From Agromyces italicus DSM 16388 (GTDB taxonomy: Bacteria > Actinomycetota > Actinomycetes > Actinomycetales > Microbacteriaceae): a stretch of 64,000 bases of DNA. Positions 1-8,235 of the stretch are shown here, piece after piece. Made by a program: the position numbers and the translations under genes. Position 1 is the first letter of the stretch. Every line of letters begins with the position of its first letter. The stretch spans positions 1 to 64,000 of the forward strand of contig NZ_ATXF01000001.1 in the NCBI RefSeq assembly GCF_000421545.1, given 5' to 3'. Below the pieces are notes generated by a model. The model saw only the letters and a program-made list of their open reading frames with translations, had not been told where the DNA came from and ran no database searches.

Positions 1-276
1 AGCCGTCGCCGCCTTCAGGATCGCGACGTCCTCACGCAACGCCCGGTTCTCGGCCTTGAGCCGCTTGATCTCGGCATGTTCTTCGCTGGTTTGGCCATCA
101 CGGTCACCGGCATCGATATCGGCCTGCAGCACCCACCGGCGCAGCGACTCCGCACCCACGCCTTCCTGGCGGGCGACGGCCGCGATCGCCTTCGCGTTCG
201 ACGGGTACTCCGCCCGGTGCTCGCGCACGAGCCTGACAGCCCGCTCACGCAGCGCGGGATCGATCTTCTTCGGCAT
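1..276 (-). CDS. IS3-family transposase OrfA, partial
   Basis: The frame begins at ATG 276-274 and runs 92 codons without a stop to the window edge. The protein starts MPKKIDPALRERAVRL and continues through a helix-turn-helix (QEGVGAESLRRWV, about residues 41-53) into a leucine-zipper-like segment (EIKRLKAENRALRED, about residues 71-85), which is the usual layout of IS3 OrfA. OrfA binds the element ends and is normally fused to OrfB by -1 frameshifting. OrfB must lie to the left of the window. Confidence 0.85.
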   Translation of the reverse strand, partial: MPKKIDPALRERAVRLVREHRAEYPSNAKAIAAVARQEGVGAESLRRWVLQADIDAGDRDGQTSEEHAEIKRLKAENRALREDVAILKAATA

Positions 277-328
277 GATGACATCCAATCAACTCAAAAG
301 GATGCGGCATCAAACCTGGGACGGTTCA
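1..328 (-). mobile_element. IS3-family insertion sequence, partial (cut by window edge)
   Basis: One end of an IS3-family element lies here; the rest is beyond position 1. On the minus strand it starts with TGAACCGTCCCAGG (complement of about 315-328), a terminus typical of actinobacterial IS3 elements, followed about 40 bases later by the orfA start codon. The element has landed in a reading frame that stays open from 333 to 698, so it seems to have disrupted a gene. The second inverted repeat and the target duplication cannot be seen. Confidence 0.8.
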
Positions 329-698
329 TGATGAGCCTACTTCGAAAGGAGGGGAGGGCGAGCTCATTCCGCTTGACGAGGAGAAACGCAATCACGCGAC
401 CGCCGCGATTCAGAAAGTCATCCCTGGCTTCGACTACTACGCACTCCTCGCACAGCTCAAAGACCGGGATGTCCTGAAAGCCAAGTTCACCGACACGAAC
501 GTGGGCTACGAGAAGGTCCAGATCTTCCGCATCGCGTCAGCGCTTGATCCCGACGCCCCAGGGGGCGATGCCGTCTTCAGGAAATTCGTCAATGAGTCGT
601 ACCACATCGAGAACGAGTACGTGATGCAGTTGAACCCGCGCGAGTTCGATTCAGTCCCCGAGCATGTCGTCCATGCGTGTGCGGACCTCCTTGGATAG
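329..698 (+). pseudogene. C-terminal remnant of an unidentified gene truncated by IS3
   Basis: A frame open from 333 to the TAG ending at 698 gives about 121 residues with ordinary protein composition, including GFDYYALLAQLKDRDVL and VNESYHIENEYVMQLNPREF. There is no convincing start: the first in-frame GTG is at 501 and lacks a ribosome binding site. The frame runs straight into the IS3 terminus, so the 5' part was probably removed or displaced by the insertion. I do not recognise the family. Its position just upstream of Wadjet suggests, but does not show, a defence-island gene. Confidence 0.55.
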
Positions 699-932
699 CA
701 CGGCCGCGCTGAACGGTCATGCGCACGCCATAGAGAACCGTCGGGCGGGGCCTTGCTCTCGCCACGTTCCTCGTACTCACATCAGGCCCCATTTCCTCGG
801 CTCGCCGGAGTGCCCGAAGAGCGCATTGCTGGTCTCAGCCCGCTGGTCAGGGGGATTCCGTGCGAGGCCAGTCGAGCCTTGCATCGAGACGGCCGAAATT
901 GGGAAGTCGGCAGTCGTCGATATGGTTCGCTC

Positions 933-2417
933 ATGCCGACGACGACGCTCGAAACCCACGGGGCGCTCAAACGCGCCCGTGACTTGCCCACCTGGCAGCT
1001 GCTTGCCGCCGACAACGCCAAAGAGGTCATCACCGTCCTCTACACCAACTTCATCGTGGCCGGACAGCCGCTGATCGCCACTGGCCGGTTTCACGAGCGC
1101 GTCGCTGACGACCTCCGCACCATGAACCGGCTCGCCGGAAGCCGGATGCTGCGACCAGCGGCGGACTACTGCAGCACCTGGGTCGACTACGGGTGGCTTG
1201 AACGCCGCCCCGACCAGTCCGGCGATGGCGAGACGTACGAACTCACACCGGAGGTGTACACCGCAATCGACGTCGTGACCAGGCTCGTCACCCCGACGTC
1301 CGGCACCACCTCATCCCAGGTTGCGTCCCTGTTCGCCCAGCTGGACGAACTGAACGTCCAGACGAATCCGAACAGCCAAGCTCGTCTCGACGCCCTGTAC
1401 GCCCGCCAGGCCGCCACCCAGACTGAGATCGATCAGCTGCTCGACGCCGACGGCGAACCGGACCCGCTCGACGAGGAACGCGCCCTCGAGTCCGCGAGAG
1501 GGATCCTGAACAGTGTCCGCACTTCCGGCGCCGACTTCGCCCGCCTCCGCCGAGACCTGTCCCACACTGTCGACGACCTCCGCCGGAGAGCGCTTGAGAC
1601 CGACGGCAACCGAGGGGACCTCCTCGAAACCGTGCTGTCGCAAACAGACCTCCGCGCCACTGAACAGGGACGGTCGTTTGTCGCGCTGTACGAACTCCTG
1701 GACGACATCGAATTGCGCGCCAAAGTCGGCAGCTCCATCAGGGACATCCTCTCCCGCCCGTTCGCCGCGAAACTCAGCCACACCGAACGGGAAGGCCTTC
1801 GCGACATGGTGGGGGAGCTGCGCCGGCGCGCCGGGGACGTGCACCAAGTCGTGGACACCCTCATGGACAAGCTCCGCAGCTACGTCGAAGAGCGCCAGTA
1901 TGCGCAGGAACGCCTCATCGACCAAGCGCTCCGTACCGCGCTGAAGGAGTTCGGCCGGCTAGCGGAAACCGAATCGCTCCGCACGAAAGTACCGTTCGAG
2001 CTGCCGCTGTCCGTGCCGGAGTTCCGGTCCATCGGCCAATGGGCCCTCGGGGAGGTGCACGCATCGATCACCGACGAGCTCATCGACCACTCCGCCGACG
2101 ACACCGAGCAGATCACCCTGGACGACGTGTTCGACCTCGCCGAAGGGGCCGACATCGACTTCCACACACTCCGGGAACGGATCACCGGATTGCTTGCCGC
2201 CCGGACCGTTGTCACGATCGGTGACATCATTGCCGACGCCCCGGACCTGCTAGACATCGCCGACGTCATCGGGTTGATCCTCATCGCCGGCCGCGGCACT
2301 GACAACGGCGTCACCGCCGTCATCCGCGACACCGAGGAGACCGTCTCGTGGGCCGGCGGCACCACCTTGAGGATCCCCAAGATACTGTTCCACGAATCGG
2401 AGACGCAGCATGCCTGA
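933..2417 (+). CDS. jetA: Wadjet protein JetA (DUF3375), kleisin-like subunit
   Basis: The 494-residue product matches the DUF3375/JetA family in length and in its place as first gene of a jetABCD set. In type I Wadjet, JetA is the MukF-like kleisin that bridges the JetC heads in the complex that recognises and cuts closed circular plasmids. The protein begins MPTTTLETHGALKRARDLP, has a winged-helix-like N-terminal half and long charged helices (about residues 150-370). I chose ATG 933 because family members begin close to this point; the open frame reaches back to 753 but reads unlike the family there. No clear Shine-Dalgarno sequence is visible. The gene overlaps jetB by 8 bp, consistent with an operon. 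Confidence 0.85.
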   Translation: MPTTTLETHGALKRARDLPTWQLLAADNAKEVITVLYTNFIVAGQPLIATGRFHERVADDLRTMNRLAGSRMLRPAADYCSTWVDYGWLERRPDQSGDGETYELTPEVYTAIDVVTRLVTPTSGTTSSQVASLFAQLDELNVQTNPNSQARLDALYARQAATQTEIDQLLDADGEPDPLDEERALESARGILNSVRTSGADFARLRRDLSHTVDDLRRRALETDGNRGDLLETVLSQTDLRATEQGRSFVALYELLDDIELRAKVGSSIRDILSRPFAAKLSHTEREGLRDMVGELRRRAGDVHQVVDTLMDKLRSYVEERQYAQERLIDQALRTALKEFGRLAETESLRTKVPFELPLSVPEFRSIGQWALGEVHASITDELIDHSADDTEQITLDDVFDLAEGADIDFHTLRERITGLLAARTVVTIGDIIADAPDLLDIADVIGLILIAGRGTDNGVTAVIRDTEETVSWAGGTTLRIPKILFHESETQHA

Positions 2418-3081
2418 CCTTAGCCTCGAACGCGACTTCGAGACGGTGAACGACCCCGACATTGCCCGGCACTTCGACGGCGACAACGGTGTGCTGCCGT
2501 TCGACGTCCGCGAAGCGATTGCGCGGATCCAACAAGGGCCGTTCCTCGACGGGTACGAACACACCCGGCTGTGGTCGGCGGTGATCACCCGCCGCGAAGA
2601 CGTGCAACGGCACTTCGCGGAGACGTTCCAGGTCCTCTACGTCGACCGGGAGAAACGAACCGCGTTCGTTCGGCAAGCCGAGACCGACACCCCGTTCCCG
2701 GTGCTGCTGCGACGCGCCCCTCTGAACCTCGTGGAGTCAGCGGTAATCATCCACCTCCGCCGGCGCCTCGTCGAAGAGGCCGGGACCGGCGCCCCCGTCG
2801 TCGTCAATCGGAAGGACGTGCAGGATGAGGTCCTTACGTTCCGCCAGGCCGGCAACACCGACGAATCCGGCCGACGGAAAGCGGTGAACGGGGCGATCAC
2901 GAAGTTCCAGAGGAACGGCATCCTGAAGCCGATCCGCGACACCGACGACCGGTTCACCATAACCCCGGTGCTCCACAACCTGTTCAAACTCGACGAAGTG
3001 AGCCGGCTCGTCGCAGCGCTGAAGTCCATGGACGGCGGCGCCGACAGCTACGACGAAACGCAGGGAGGCGATGATGACTGA
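2410..3081 (+). CDS. jetB: Wadjet protein JetB (DUF4194), KITE-like subunit
   Basis: The 223-residue product sits between jetA and jetC and has the size and character of DUF4194/JetB, the MukE-like partner of the kleisin. Visible landmarks are the N-terminal segment HFDGDNGVLPFDVREAI, a winged-helix region around residues 90-190 (SAVIIHLRRRLVEEAG, then NGAITKFQRNGILKP), and an acidic C-terminus ending GGDDD. The ATG lies inside the end of jetA and its stop overlaps the jetC start by 11 bp, so translation is probably coupled. The gene looks intact, but the complex cannot assemble normally because jetC is split. Confidence 0.85.
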   Translation: MPDLSLERDFETVNDPDIARHFDGDNGVLPFDVREAIARIQQGPFLDGYEHTRLWSAVITRREDVQRHFAETFQVLYVDREKRTAFVRQAETDTPFPVLLRRAPLNLVESAVIIHLRRRLVEEAGTGAPVVVNRKDVQDEVLTFRQAGNTDESGRRKAVNGAITKFQRNGILKPIRDTDDRFTITPVLHNLFKLDEVSRLVAALKSMDGGADSYDETQGGDDD

Positions 3082-3793
3082 CCTGCTCGAAACCCTCGGC
3101 GAGGAGTTCGCGCTCGCCCTCCCACCGGTCGCGGAACAGTACCGGCTTACTGGCATCGGGCTGCTGAACTGGGGGACATTCAGTGGGCACCACTGGATCC
3201 CGGTGTCCGAAGTCGGGCACGTCCTGACCGGCGGGTCCGGGCATGGGAAATCCACAATCCTCGACGCCGTGTCGGTGGTGATGTTCCCGCCGAACGGGCT
3301 CGATCTGAACGCCGCCGCCCGCGACGCCACCGCGAAGGGGAAGGACCGGAACATCCTCTCCTACATCCGAGGCGCCTACGGGTCCCTCCCGGATGCAGAA
3401 GGGAATCCGGTCACCCAGTTCCTCCGCAACGGCAACACCTGGTCTGCGCTGTCGCTGGAGTTCACCCACCCTCAACATGGGCCGCTCACCCTGATCCGGG
3501 TGTTCCGTGCGTCGGAGACTGCCACCCGGCTGGAGCAGGTGCCGAAGGCCGGGATGATCGTCGAGGGCAAATTCCACCTGCCTGACCTGAAGGAGATCGT
3601 CACCCAGCCGCGGCTCGAGATGAAGGCGCTGCAGCGAGAGTTCGACCCGATCCACGTCAGCGCCGAGTTCACCCCGTACCAAGAACGGTTCATGCGGTTG
3701 CTGGGGCTCACGCAGCAGGCTATGGACCTGCTCGGGAAGATGCAGGCGAACAAGGGCCTGTCTTCACTCGAGCAGCTGACTATGGCAGCTTGA
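3071..3793 (+). pseudogene. jetC: jetC, 5' part (SMC-like ATPase), interrupted by IS21 element
   Basis: This is the N-terminal 235 residues of JetC, the MukB-like SMC ATPase of Wadjet. It includes the Walker A loop GGSGHGKST at about residues 54-62 and the start of the head domain. The native frame is followed to base 3776; the last codons and the TGA at 3791-3793 come from the IS21 end. AGGGAGGCG precedes tandem ATG codons at 3071 and 3074. Joining base 3776 to base 8236 restores the reading LEQL-IREFMLD and gives a 1119-residue protein, a normal JetC size. As it stands, the ATPase head is divided between two ORFs, so Wadjet is probably inactive. Confidence 0.9.
3771..3776 (+). repeat. Target-site duplication of the IS21 element, left copy
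   Basis: AGCAGC immediately precedes the element terminus TGACTATGG. The same hexamer follows the right terminus at 8230-8235. Six bases is within the usual 4-8 bp range for IS21-family elements, and removing one copy plus the element restores the jetC frame exactly. Confidence 0.85.
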
Positions 3794-3835
3794 TTCAGGA
3801 CCGGGTTGACGGTCTGATTCAGGACCACCTTGCGG
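3777..3835 (+). repeat. IS21 left terminal inverted repeat with stacked subrepeats
   Basis: Compared with the complement of 8171-8229, 51 of 59 bases match. TGATTCAGGACC occurs twice here, at about 3791 and 3815, and a third copy follows at 3859-3870 inside the element. Stacked end repeats are characteristic of IS21 and are presumed IstA binding sites. Confidence 0.85.
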
Positions 3836-3925
3836 AATCCCGGAGTGTTGTGACGGTTTGATTCAGGACCACCTTCGACGGTTGATTCGCGGCCTCGCTG
3901 ATGAGGCGCGGATCGGGGTGGTCAG

Positions 3926-5593
3926 ATGGGAAGTCGCGTGGACCTGTTCGCTCGCATACGGCGTGATGCCCGCGTGGAAGGGCTCGGCATTCGGGCGCTC
4001 GCCCGAAAGCACGGCGTGGGCCGCGATACCGTCCGAACGGCCCTGTCGCGGGCGGACCCGCCGCCGCGGAAGACCCCGGTGCGCTCGTCGCCGAGGTTGG
4101 CTCCGTTCAAGACCGCGATCGATGAGATGCTGCGACAGGATCTCGACGCGCCGAGGAAGCAGCGCCACACCGCGACGCGGATCCTGGCCCGGCTCGCGGA
4201 CGAGCATGGGGCGACGGAGCTGTCGTACTCAACGGTCCGGGACTACGTGCGTGTCCGCCGCGCCCAGATCGATGTTGAGGCCGGCCGGCGGGTCGAGGTG
4301 TTCATCCCGCAGCAGCACGCCCCGTCCGAGGAGGCTGAGGTCGACTTCGGTGAAGTCTGGGTGATTCTGGCTGGGGTGAAGACGAAGTGCCACATGTTCG
4401 CCTTCCGGCTCTCCCACTCTGGGAAGGCGGTGCATCGGGTGTACTCGACACAATCGCAGGAAGCGTTCCTGGAAGGCCACATCGACGCGTTCGAGGAGAC
4501 CGGCGGGATCCCGACGAAGCACATCCGCTACGACAACCTCACCGCCGCGGTGCAGACCGTGCTCTACGGAAAGGGCCGCAACCGGGTAGAGAACGACCGG
4601 TGGGTGCTGTTCCGCTCGCACTACGGGTTCGACTCGTTCTACTGCCAGCCCGGGATCGACGGCGCCCACGAGAAGGGCGGCGTCGAAGGCGAAGTCGGCC
4701 GGTTCCGCCGCACCTGGCTCTCACCGATGCCCGTGGTCGACACCCTCGCCGAACTGAACGAACGGATCCGCGACTACGACGCCCGCGACCACGACCGGCG
4801 CATAGGCACTCGCATCCGCACCGTGGGGCAGGACTTCGCCGACGAGCAGGCGCTCCTTGGGCCGTTGCCGTTCGAACGGTTCGACCCCGGTCTCGTGCTG
4901 CACCCGCGCGTGGACCGATCGTCCCTGATCACGGTGCGGATGGCGAAGTACTCCGTCCCAGCGCGCCTGATCGGCCGGCAGGTGCGGGTATCGCTGCGTG
5001 CGTCCGAGCTCGTGGTCTTCGACGGCCGCGAGCAGGTGGCCCGGCACGAGCGAGTCGTCGCCCGCGGTGGGGAGTCGATCAACCTCGACCACTACCTCGA
5101 GGTCCTCCGCCACAAACTCGGTGCCCTCCCCGGGTCGACCGCGCTCGCAAGAGCCCGCGCGACCGGGGTCTTCACCCCGGCGCATGAAGCGTTCTGGCAG
5201 GCCGCCCGCAAGGCCGACGGCGACAGCGCCGGCACCCGCGCGCTGATCGACGTGCTGCTCCTGCACCGCACCATGCGACCCGTCGATGTGATCGCCGGAA
5301 TCCGGGCGGCGCTCACCGTGGGCGCGGTATCCGCTGATGTCGTCGCCGTCGAAGCCCGCCTGCACGCGGGTGGGTCCGCCGCAGACCGTCACCCTGTTGA
5401 ACATCGTCGTGGTGACGGGCAGCGAGTTGTCAGTCTCACCCAACGTCGACTTGCCGACCCGGCCGCGGTGATCGCAGGCCTCCCGCCGGACAACCGGCCG
5501 GTGCCAACGATGGCACCGTACGACGAACTCCTCACCCGCCGCCCCGCCGCCGCGCCGGCCACCAGCACGAGAGAAGGAACCAGCGGAACATGA
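3926..5593 (+). CDS. istA: IS21-family transposase IstA
   Basis: IstA catalyses cutting and joining of the element ends. The 555-residue protein has an N-terminal helix-turn-helix (GIRALARKHGVGRDTVRTAL, about residues 21-40). The rve/DDE catalytic core follows, with likely acidic residues in EAEVDFGEVWV, IRYDNLTAAV and HEKGGVEGEVGRFRR. The C-terminal portion (NLDHYLEVLRHKLGAL onwards) is the usual Mu-B-interacting tail. ATG 3926 lies close to the left end and no frameshift is present, so the enzyme appears intact. Its stop overlaps istB by 4 bp (ATGA), the standard coupling in this family. Confidence 0.95.
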   Translation: MGSRVDLFARIRRDARVEGLGIRALARKHGVGRDTVRTALSRADPPPRKTPVRSSPRLAPFKTAIDEMLRQDLDAPRKQRHTATRILARLADEHGATELSYSTVRDYVRVRRAQIDVEAGRRVEVFIPQQHAPSEEAEVDFGEVWVILAGVKTKCHMFAFRLSHSGKAVHRVYSTQSQEAFLEGHIDAFEETGGIPTKHIRYDNLTAAVQTVLYGKGRNRVENDRWVLFRSHYGFDSFYCQPGIDGAHEKGGVEGEVGRFRRTWLSPMPVVDTLAELNERIRDYDARDHDRRIGTRIRTVGQDFADEQALLGPLPFERFDPGLVLHPRVDRSSLITVRMAKYSVPARLIGRQVRVSLRASELVVFDGREQVARHERVVARGGESINLDHYLEVLRHKLGALPGSTALARARATGVFTPAHEAFWQAARKADGDSAGTRALIDVLLLHRTMRPVDVIAGIRAALTVGAVSADVVAVEARLHAGGSAADRHPVEHRRGDGQRVVSLTQRRLADPAAVIAGLPPDNRPVPTMAPYDELLTRRPAAAPATSTREGTSGT

Positions 5594-6399
5594 GCACACC
5601 GACGAAGATCACGACCACCCTGCGCCGACAACGCGGAATGACCGAAGAAGCCGCCGCGACCGCGGTCGACCAAGCCTGCCGACGGCTCCGACTCCCGACC
5701 ATGCGGGCCGTCATGGACGAAGCCGTGAAAGCCGCAGAACGCGAGCAACTGTCCTACCAAGGCTTCCTCGCCGAACTCCTCCTCGCCGAGTGCGACGACC
5801 GCGACCGCCGATCCGTCGTCCGCCGCGTCGCCGCAGCAGGGTTCCCGCGTCAGAAATGGCTCGGCGACTTCGACTTCGACGCAAACCCGAACATCAACCC
5901 CGCCACCATCCACACCCTCGCGACCGGGGAATGGATCCGCCGCGGCGACCCGCTCTGTCTCATAGGCGACTCCGGCACCGGCAAGTCCCACCTGTTGATC
6001 GGACTCGGCACCGCGGCTGCCGAAAAGGGGTACCGGGTCAAGTTCACGCTGGCGACGAAACTCGTGAACGAGCTCGTCGAAGCCGCCGACGAGAAACAAC
6101 TCGCCCGCACGATCGCACGGTATGGGCGCGTCGATCTGCTCTGCATCGACGAGCTCGGCTACATGGAACTCGACCGCCGCGGCGCCGAGCTCCTGTTCCA
6201 GGTCCTCACCGAACGCGAGGAGAAGGCCTCCGTCGCGACCGCGTCCAACGAGTCATTCTCCGGGTGGACGAAGACCTTCACGGACCCGCGCCTGTGCGCC
6301 GCGATCGTCGACCGGCTCACCTTCAACGGCACCATCATCGAAACCGGCACCACCTCCTACCGACTCAACCACGCACGACAACGGCAGCACCCGAGTTGA
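5590..6399 (+). CDS. istB: IS21-family helper ATPase IstB
   Basis: IstB is the AAA+ target-selection ATPase that works with IstA. The 269-residue product has an N-terminal helical region, Walker A GDSGTGKSH (about residues 125-133) and Walker B DLLCIDELGY (about residues 182-191). Length and spacing are normal for IstB. It overlaps istA by 4 bp and seems complete, so the element may still be mobile. It ends well before the right terminus, leaving space for the passenger genes. Confidence 0.95.
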   Translation: MSTPTKITTTLRRQRGMTEEAAATAVDQACRRLRLPTMRAVMDEAVKAAEREQLSYQGFLAELLLAECDDRDRRSVVRRVAAAGFPRQKWLGDFDFDANPNINPATIHTLATGEWIRRGDPLCLIGDSGTGKSHLLIGLGTAAAEKGYRVKFTLATKLVNELVEAADEKQLARTIARYGRVDLLCIDELGYMELDRRGAELLFQVLTEREEKASVATASNESFSGWTKTFTDPRLCAAIVDRLTFNGTIIETGTTSYRLNHARQRQHPS

Positions 6400-6474
6400 A
6401 GACCGTTGGGGCTCCCACCGATCCTCCGCTTGGCATCATGCCGCTCTCATCGAAATGAACGGTGCACTCGCGGG

Positions 6475-6684
6475 TCAGCTGAGTGCGATCCACCACGCGA
6501 CGCCGCCGGCCACGACAAGTAGCAGCACGATAAGTGCGATGCTCGTGCGCACGATTCTGCGACGACTGACGGTGCCCGGTTCTAGCGATGCGCGCGAGAG
6601 CTTGTCGAGGTTCGGGCTGACAGCCTGGAAAGGAGGCTCTGTCGAGGGCAGGATCTCATCGTCTGCATCCCGATCGCTGTTCAT
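6475..6684 (-). CDS. Small single-pass membrane protein, IS21 passenger
   Basis: The 69-residue product has an acidic, polar N-terminus, a basic stretch (SRRRIVRT, about residues 40-47) and one strongly hydrophobic segment (about residues 48-67, SIALIVLLLVVAGGVAWWIAL) running to the C-terminus. AGGATG sits about 9 bases before ATG 6684-6682. It lies opposite to istB and the secreted-protein genes. No family is recognised. The clean transmembrane pattern and ribosome binding site favour a real gene over a chance frame, but a short ORF in GC-rich DNA can mislead. Confidence 0.5.
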   Translation of the reverse strand: MNSDRDADDEILPSTEPPFQAVSPNLDKLSRASLEPGTVSRRRIVRTSIALIVLLLVVAGGVAWWIALS

Positions 6685-6807
6685 GCGGTCATCCTACGGG
6701 ATGCTCATTTTGAGGCATTCGTTCGGTTCCTTGTCAAACGGCCGGGGTGGCATGTAGCCTCCACGGAAGGCTCGGCAACGGTGCCGAGCGTCTGGGGGGA
6801 CAAACGA

Positions 6808-7575
6808 ATGTTGCGCAAGATTGCCGTTGCGACGGCGTCGGTTGGGGCTCTGCTCCTGGGGGCCGGGTACACACCGGCGTTTGCGGCTCAGCCGGAGGAT
6901 CCGGGCCAGTCGGCTCGTGCCGCTGAGAGCAGGCTGGTCGACTTCCGGGCTGCGAACCCGGAACCAAAGCAGCCCGCAGAGTCCGCGTCCGAGACCGCGT
7001 GGAACGAGTACTGGCACCGCATGTCCGACTGGTGGAGCGAGGTCCCCTGGGATGCCGTCGCAGAGCAGTGGGGCTGCGAGGCCGGCGGCACCGAAGTCGA
7101 ACTCGTCGAGAGCAACGACGGCTCCGTGACCGCGCAGTACAGCGGTATCGTGCACTGCGATTCCGAACTCGACCAGGCAGGCCTTGGATACGTCGGTATC
7201 CCCGAGCCGCGCTCACAGCAGCTTGCAGCGTACGCCGCCGCAAGCAGGACCGATGTCGGGATCCTCGCCGTGCAACAGTGCGATCTGCCGGGCGGCGATA
7301 ACTACTGCCTCACGCGGCCATCGAGCGGCAGCTCCACCCTCACCGCAAGCTTCCAGAAGGGGTACCCGGGCACCTTGACCGGCAGAGCTCGGCTTGGCAG
7401 CGTGCCCGCGACGGGTTCCTGCGTGAACGGAACCCAGATCGCGCTCGGCACTCTCGGGACGGGCGCACAGTACGCCACGTGGTACGCGACCGGCACCGCA
7501 GCATACAACGGCCGCTTCTCCTCGGCGTTCATGGTCGGCACATCGACGTATGGCCGGCACTGCGCGATGATGTAG
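6808..7575 (+). CDS. Secreted protein of unknown function (family A), IS21 passenger
   Basis: A 255-residue protein with a Sec-type signal peptide: MLRKIAV, a hydrophobic core, then cleavage probably after TPAFA (about residue 28). Start ATG 6808 follows GGGGGGACAAACGA. The mature part has an N-terminal module with a tryptophan-rich motif, WWSEVPWDAVAEQWGC (about residues 77-92), shared with the next gene. A C-terminal region rich in Gly, Thr and Ser (about residues 160-255) contains several cysteines that could form disulfides outside the cell. No enzyme motif is recognised. It appears to be co-transcribed with 7596-8054 across a 20-bp gap. Confidence 0.75.
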   Translation: MLRKIAVATASVGALLLGAGYTPAFAAQPEDPGQSARAAESRLVDFRAANPEPKQPAESASETAWNEYWHRMSDWWSEVPWDAVAEQWGCEAGGTEVELVESNDGSVTAQYSGIVHCDSELDQAGLGYVGIPEPRSQQLAAYAAASRTDVGILAVQQCDLPGGDNYCLTRPSSGSSTLTASFQKGYPGTLTGRARLGSVPATGSCVNGTQIALGTLGTGAQYATWYATGTAAYNGRFSSAFMVGTSTYGRHCAMM

Positions 7576-7595
7576 CGAGAAGAGGTGATGCGACG

Positions 7596-8054
7596 ATGAG
7601 TAGGCGATGGTCAGTAGCAGTCGGGATCGGCATCCTGGCGCTTGGCGCCGTCAGCGGCATCGCTGCGGCCGCCGTGCAACCGCCAGACGTGGGCGACAAC
7701 CAGATCGATGTCAGTCCGGCAGCCCAGGCCGAGTACGAAGCTGAGCTCGTGGCGTTCCTTGAGGCGAACCCTCGTCCCGAAAGCGGAGACTTCACTCACT
7801 CCGTGGACGGCCGAAACTCCTATTGGAAGTCGATTGCCGCCTGGTGGGAGGCCGTCCCATGGGAGGCAGTCGCTGGACAGTGGGGATGCACTTCCGGTGG
7901 CGTCGGAGTCACCTTCAACCCGCCGGATGAGCAGGGAATCTCATCAGCTGGTTACGGCGGGATGATCGACTGCGGAACCCTCTACGAGTCGGGAACAGTA
8001 CCGCTGCTCACCGAACCGGTACCCCGGAGCGAAGTCGACATCGCCGAGCAATAG
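7596..8054 (+). CDS. Secreted protein of unknown function (family A, short), IS21 passenger
   Basis: A 152-residue protein with signal peptide MSRRWSVAVGIGILALGA... cleaved near residues 25-28. ATG 7596 is preceded by AGAGGTGA. Its mature region carries WWEAVPWEAVAGQWGC (about residues 82-97), clearly paralogous to the motif in the upstream gene, and a later single cysteine (MIDCG). It lacks the Gly/Thr-rich C-terminal half of its neighbour. The pair looks like a tandem duplication followed by divergence or domain loss. Function unknown; both are predicted to be exported. Confidence 0.75.
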   Translation: MSRRWSVAVGIGILALGAVSGIAAAAVQPPDVGDNQIDVSPAAQAEYEAELVAFLEANPRPESGDFTHSVDGRNSYWKSIAAWWEAVPWEAVAGQWGCTSGGVGVTFNPPDEQGISSAGYGGMIDCGTLYESGTVPLLTEPVPRSEVDIAEQ

Positions 8055-8170
8055 GGCAGAGCATCCGGCCCTAGCCAAGCGAAGCGCCGCCGCGCATCTG
8101 ATCGATGTCGTGGCGGCGTTTTGCTGCCCCGACGCGGGCATGGCTGGCCGATCCGCTCAACGCACGGTCA

Positions 8171-8229
8171 CCGCAAGGTGGTCCTGAATCAGGCCGTCAC
8201 GCCGGTCCTGAGTCAAGTTGACAAAGCCA
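8171..8229 (-). repeat. IS21 right terminal inverted repeat
   Basis: Its complement begins TGGCTTTGTCAACTTGACTC and matches the left end at 51 of 59 positions. It contains two copies of the TGA(T/C)TCAGGACC subrepeat. The element ends in CA at 8228-8229. Confidence 0.85.
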
Positions 8230-8235
8230 AGCAGC
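8230..8235 (+). repeat. Target-site duplication of the IS21 element, right copy
   Basis: AGCAGC directly follows the CA end of the element and matches 3771-3776. The jetC sequence resumes with TGATCCGC. Confidence 0.85.

Larger units (their letters stand above)
3777..8229 (+). mobile_element. IS21-family element with passenger genes, inserted in jetC
   Basis: The 4453-bp element is bounded by TG...CA termini, 59-bp imperfect inverted repeats and a 6-bp target duplication. It carries istA and istB in the usual overlapping order. Beyond istB lie about 1.8 kb with three further genes: a small membrane protein and two related secreted proteins. A basic IS21 element is roughly 2-2.5 kb, so these look like passengers. 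Copies of the motif TGATTCAGGACC are stacked at both ends, as expected for multiple transposase binding sites. The single clean target duplication suggests one insertion event of the whole unit. Confidence 0.85.

Noticed and set aside
3777..3793. jetC ending naturally at TGA 3791-3793
   Set aside because: The stop and the preceding codons belong to the IS21 terminus; the true gene continues at 8236.
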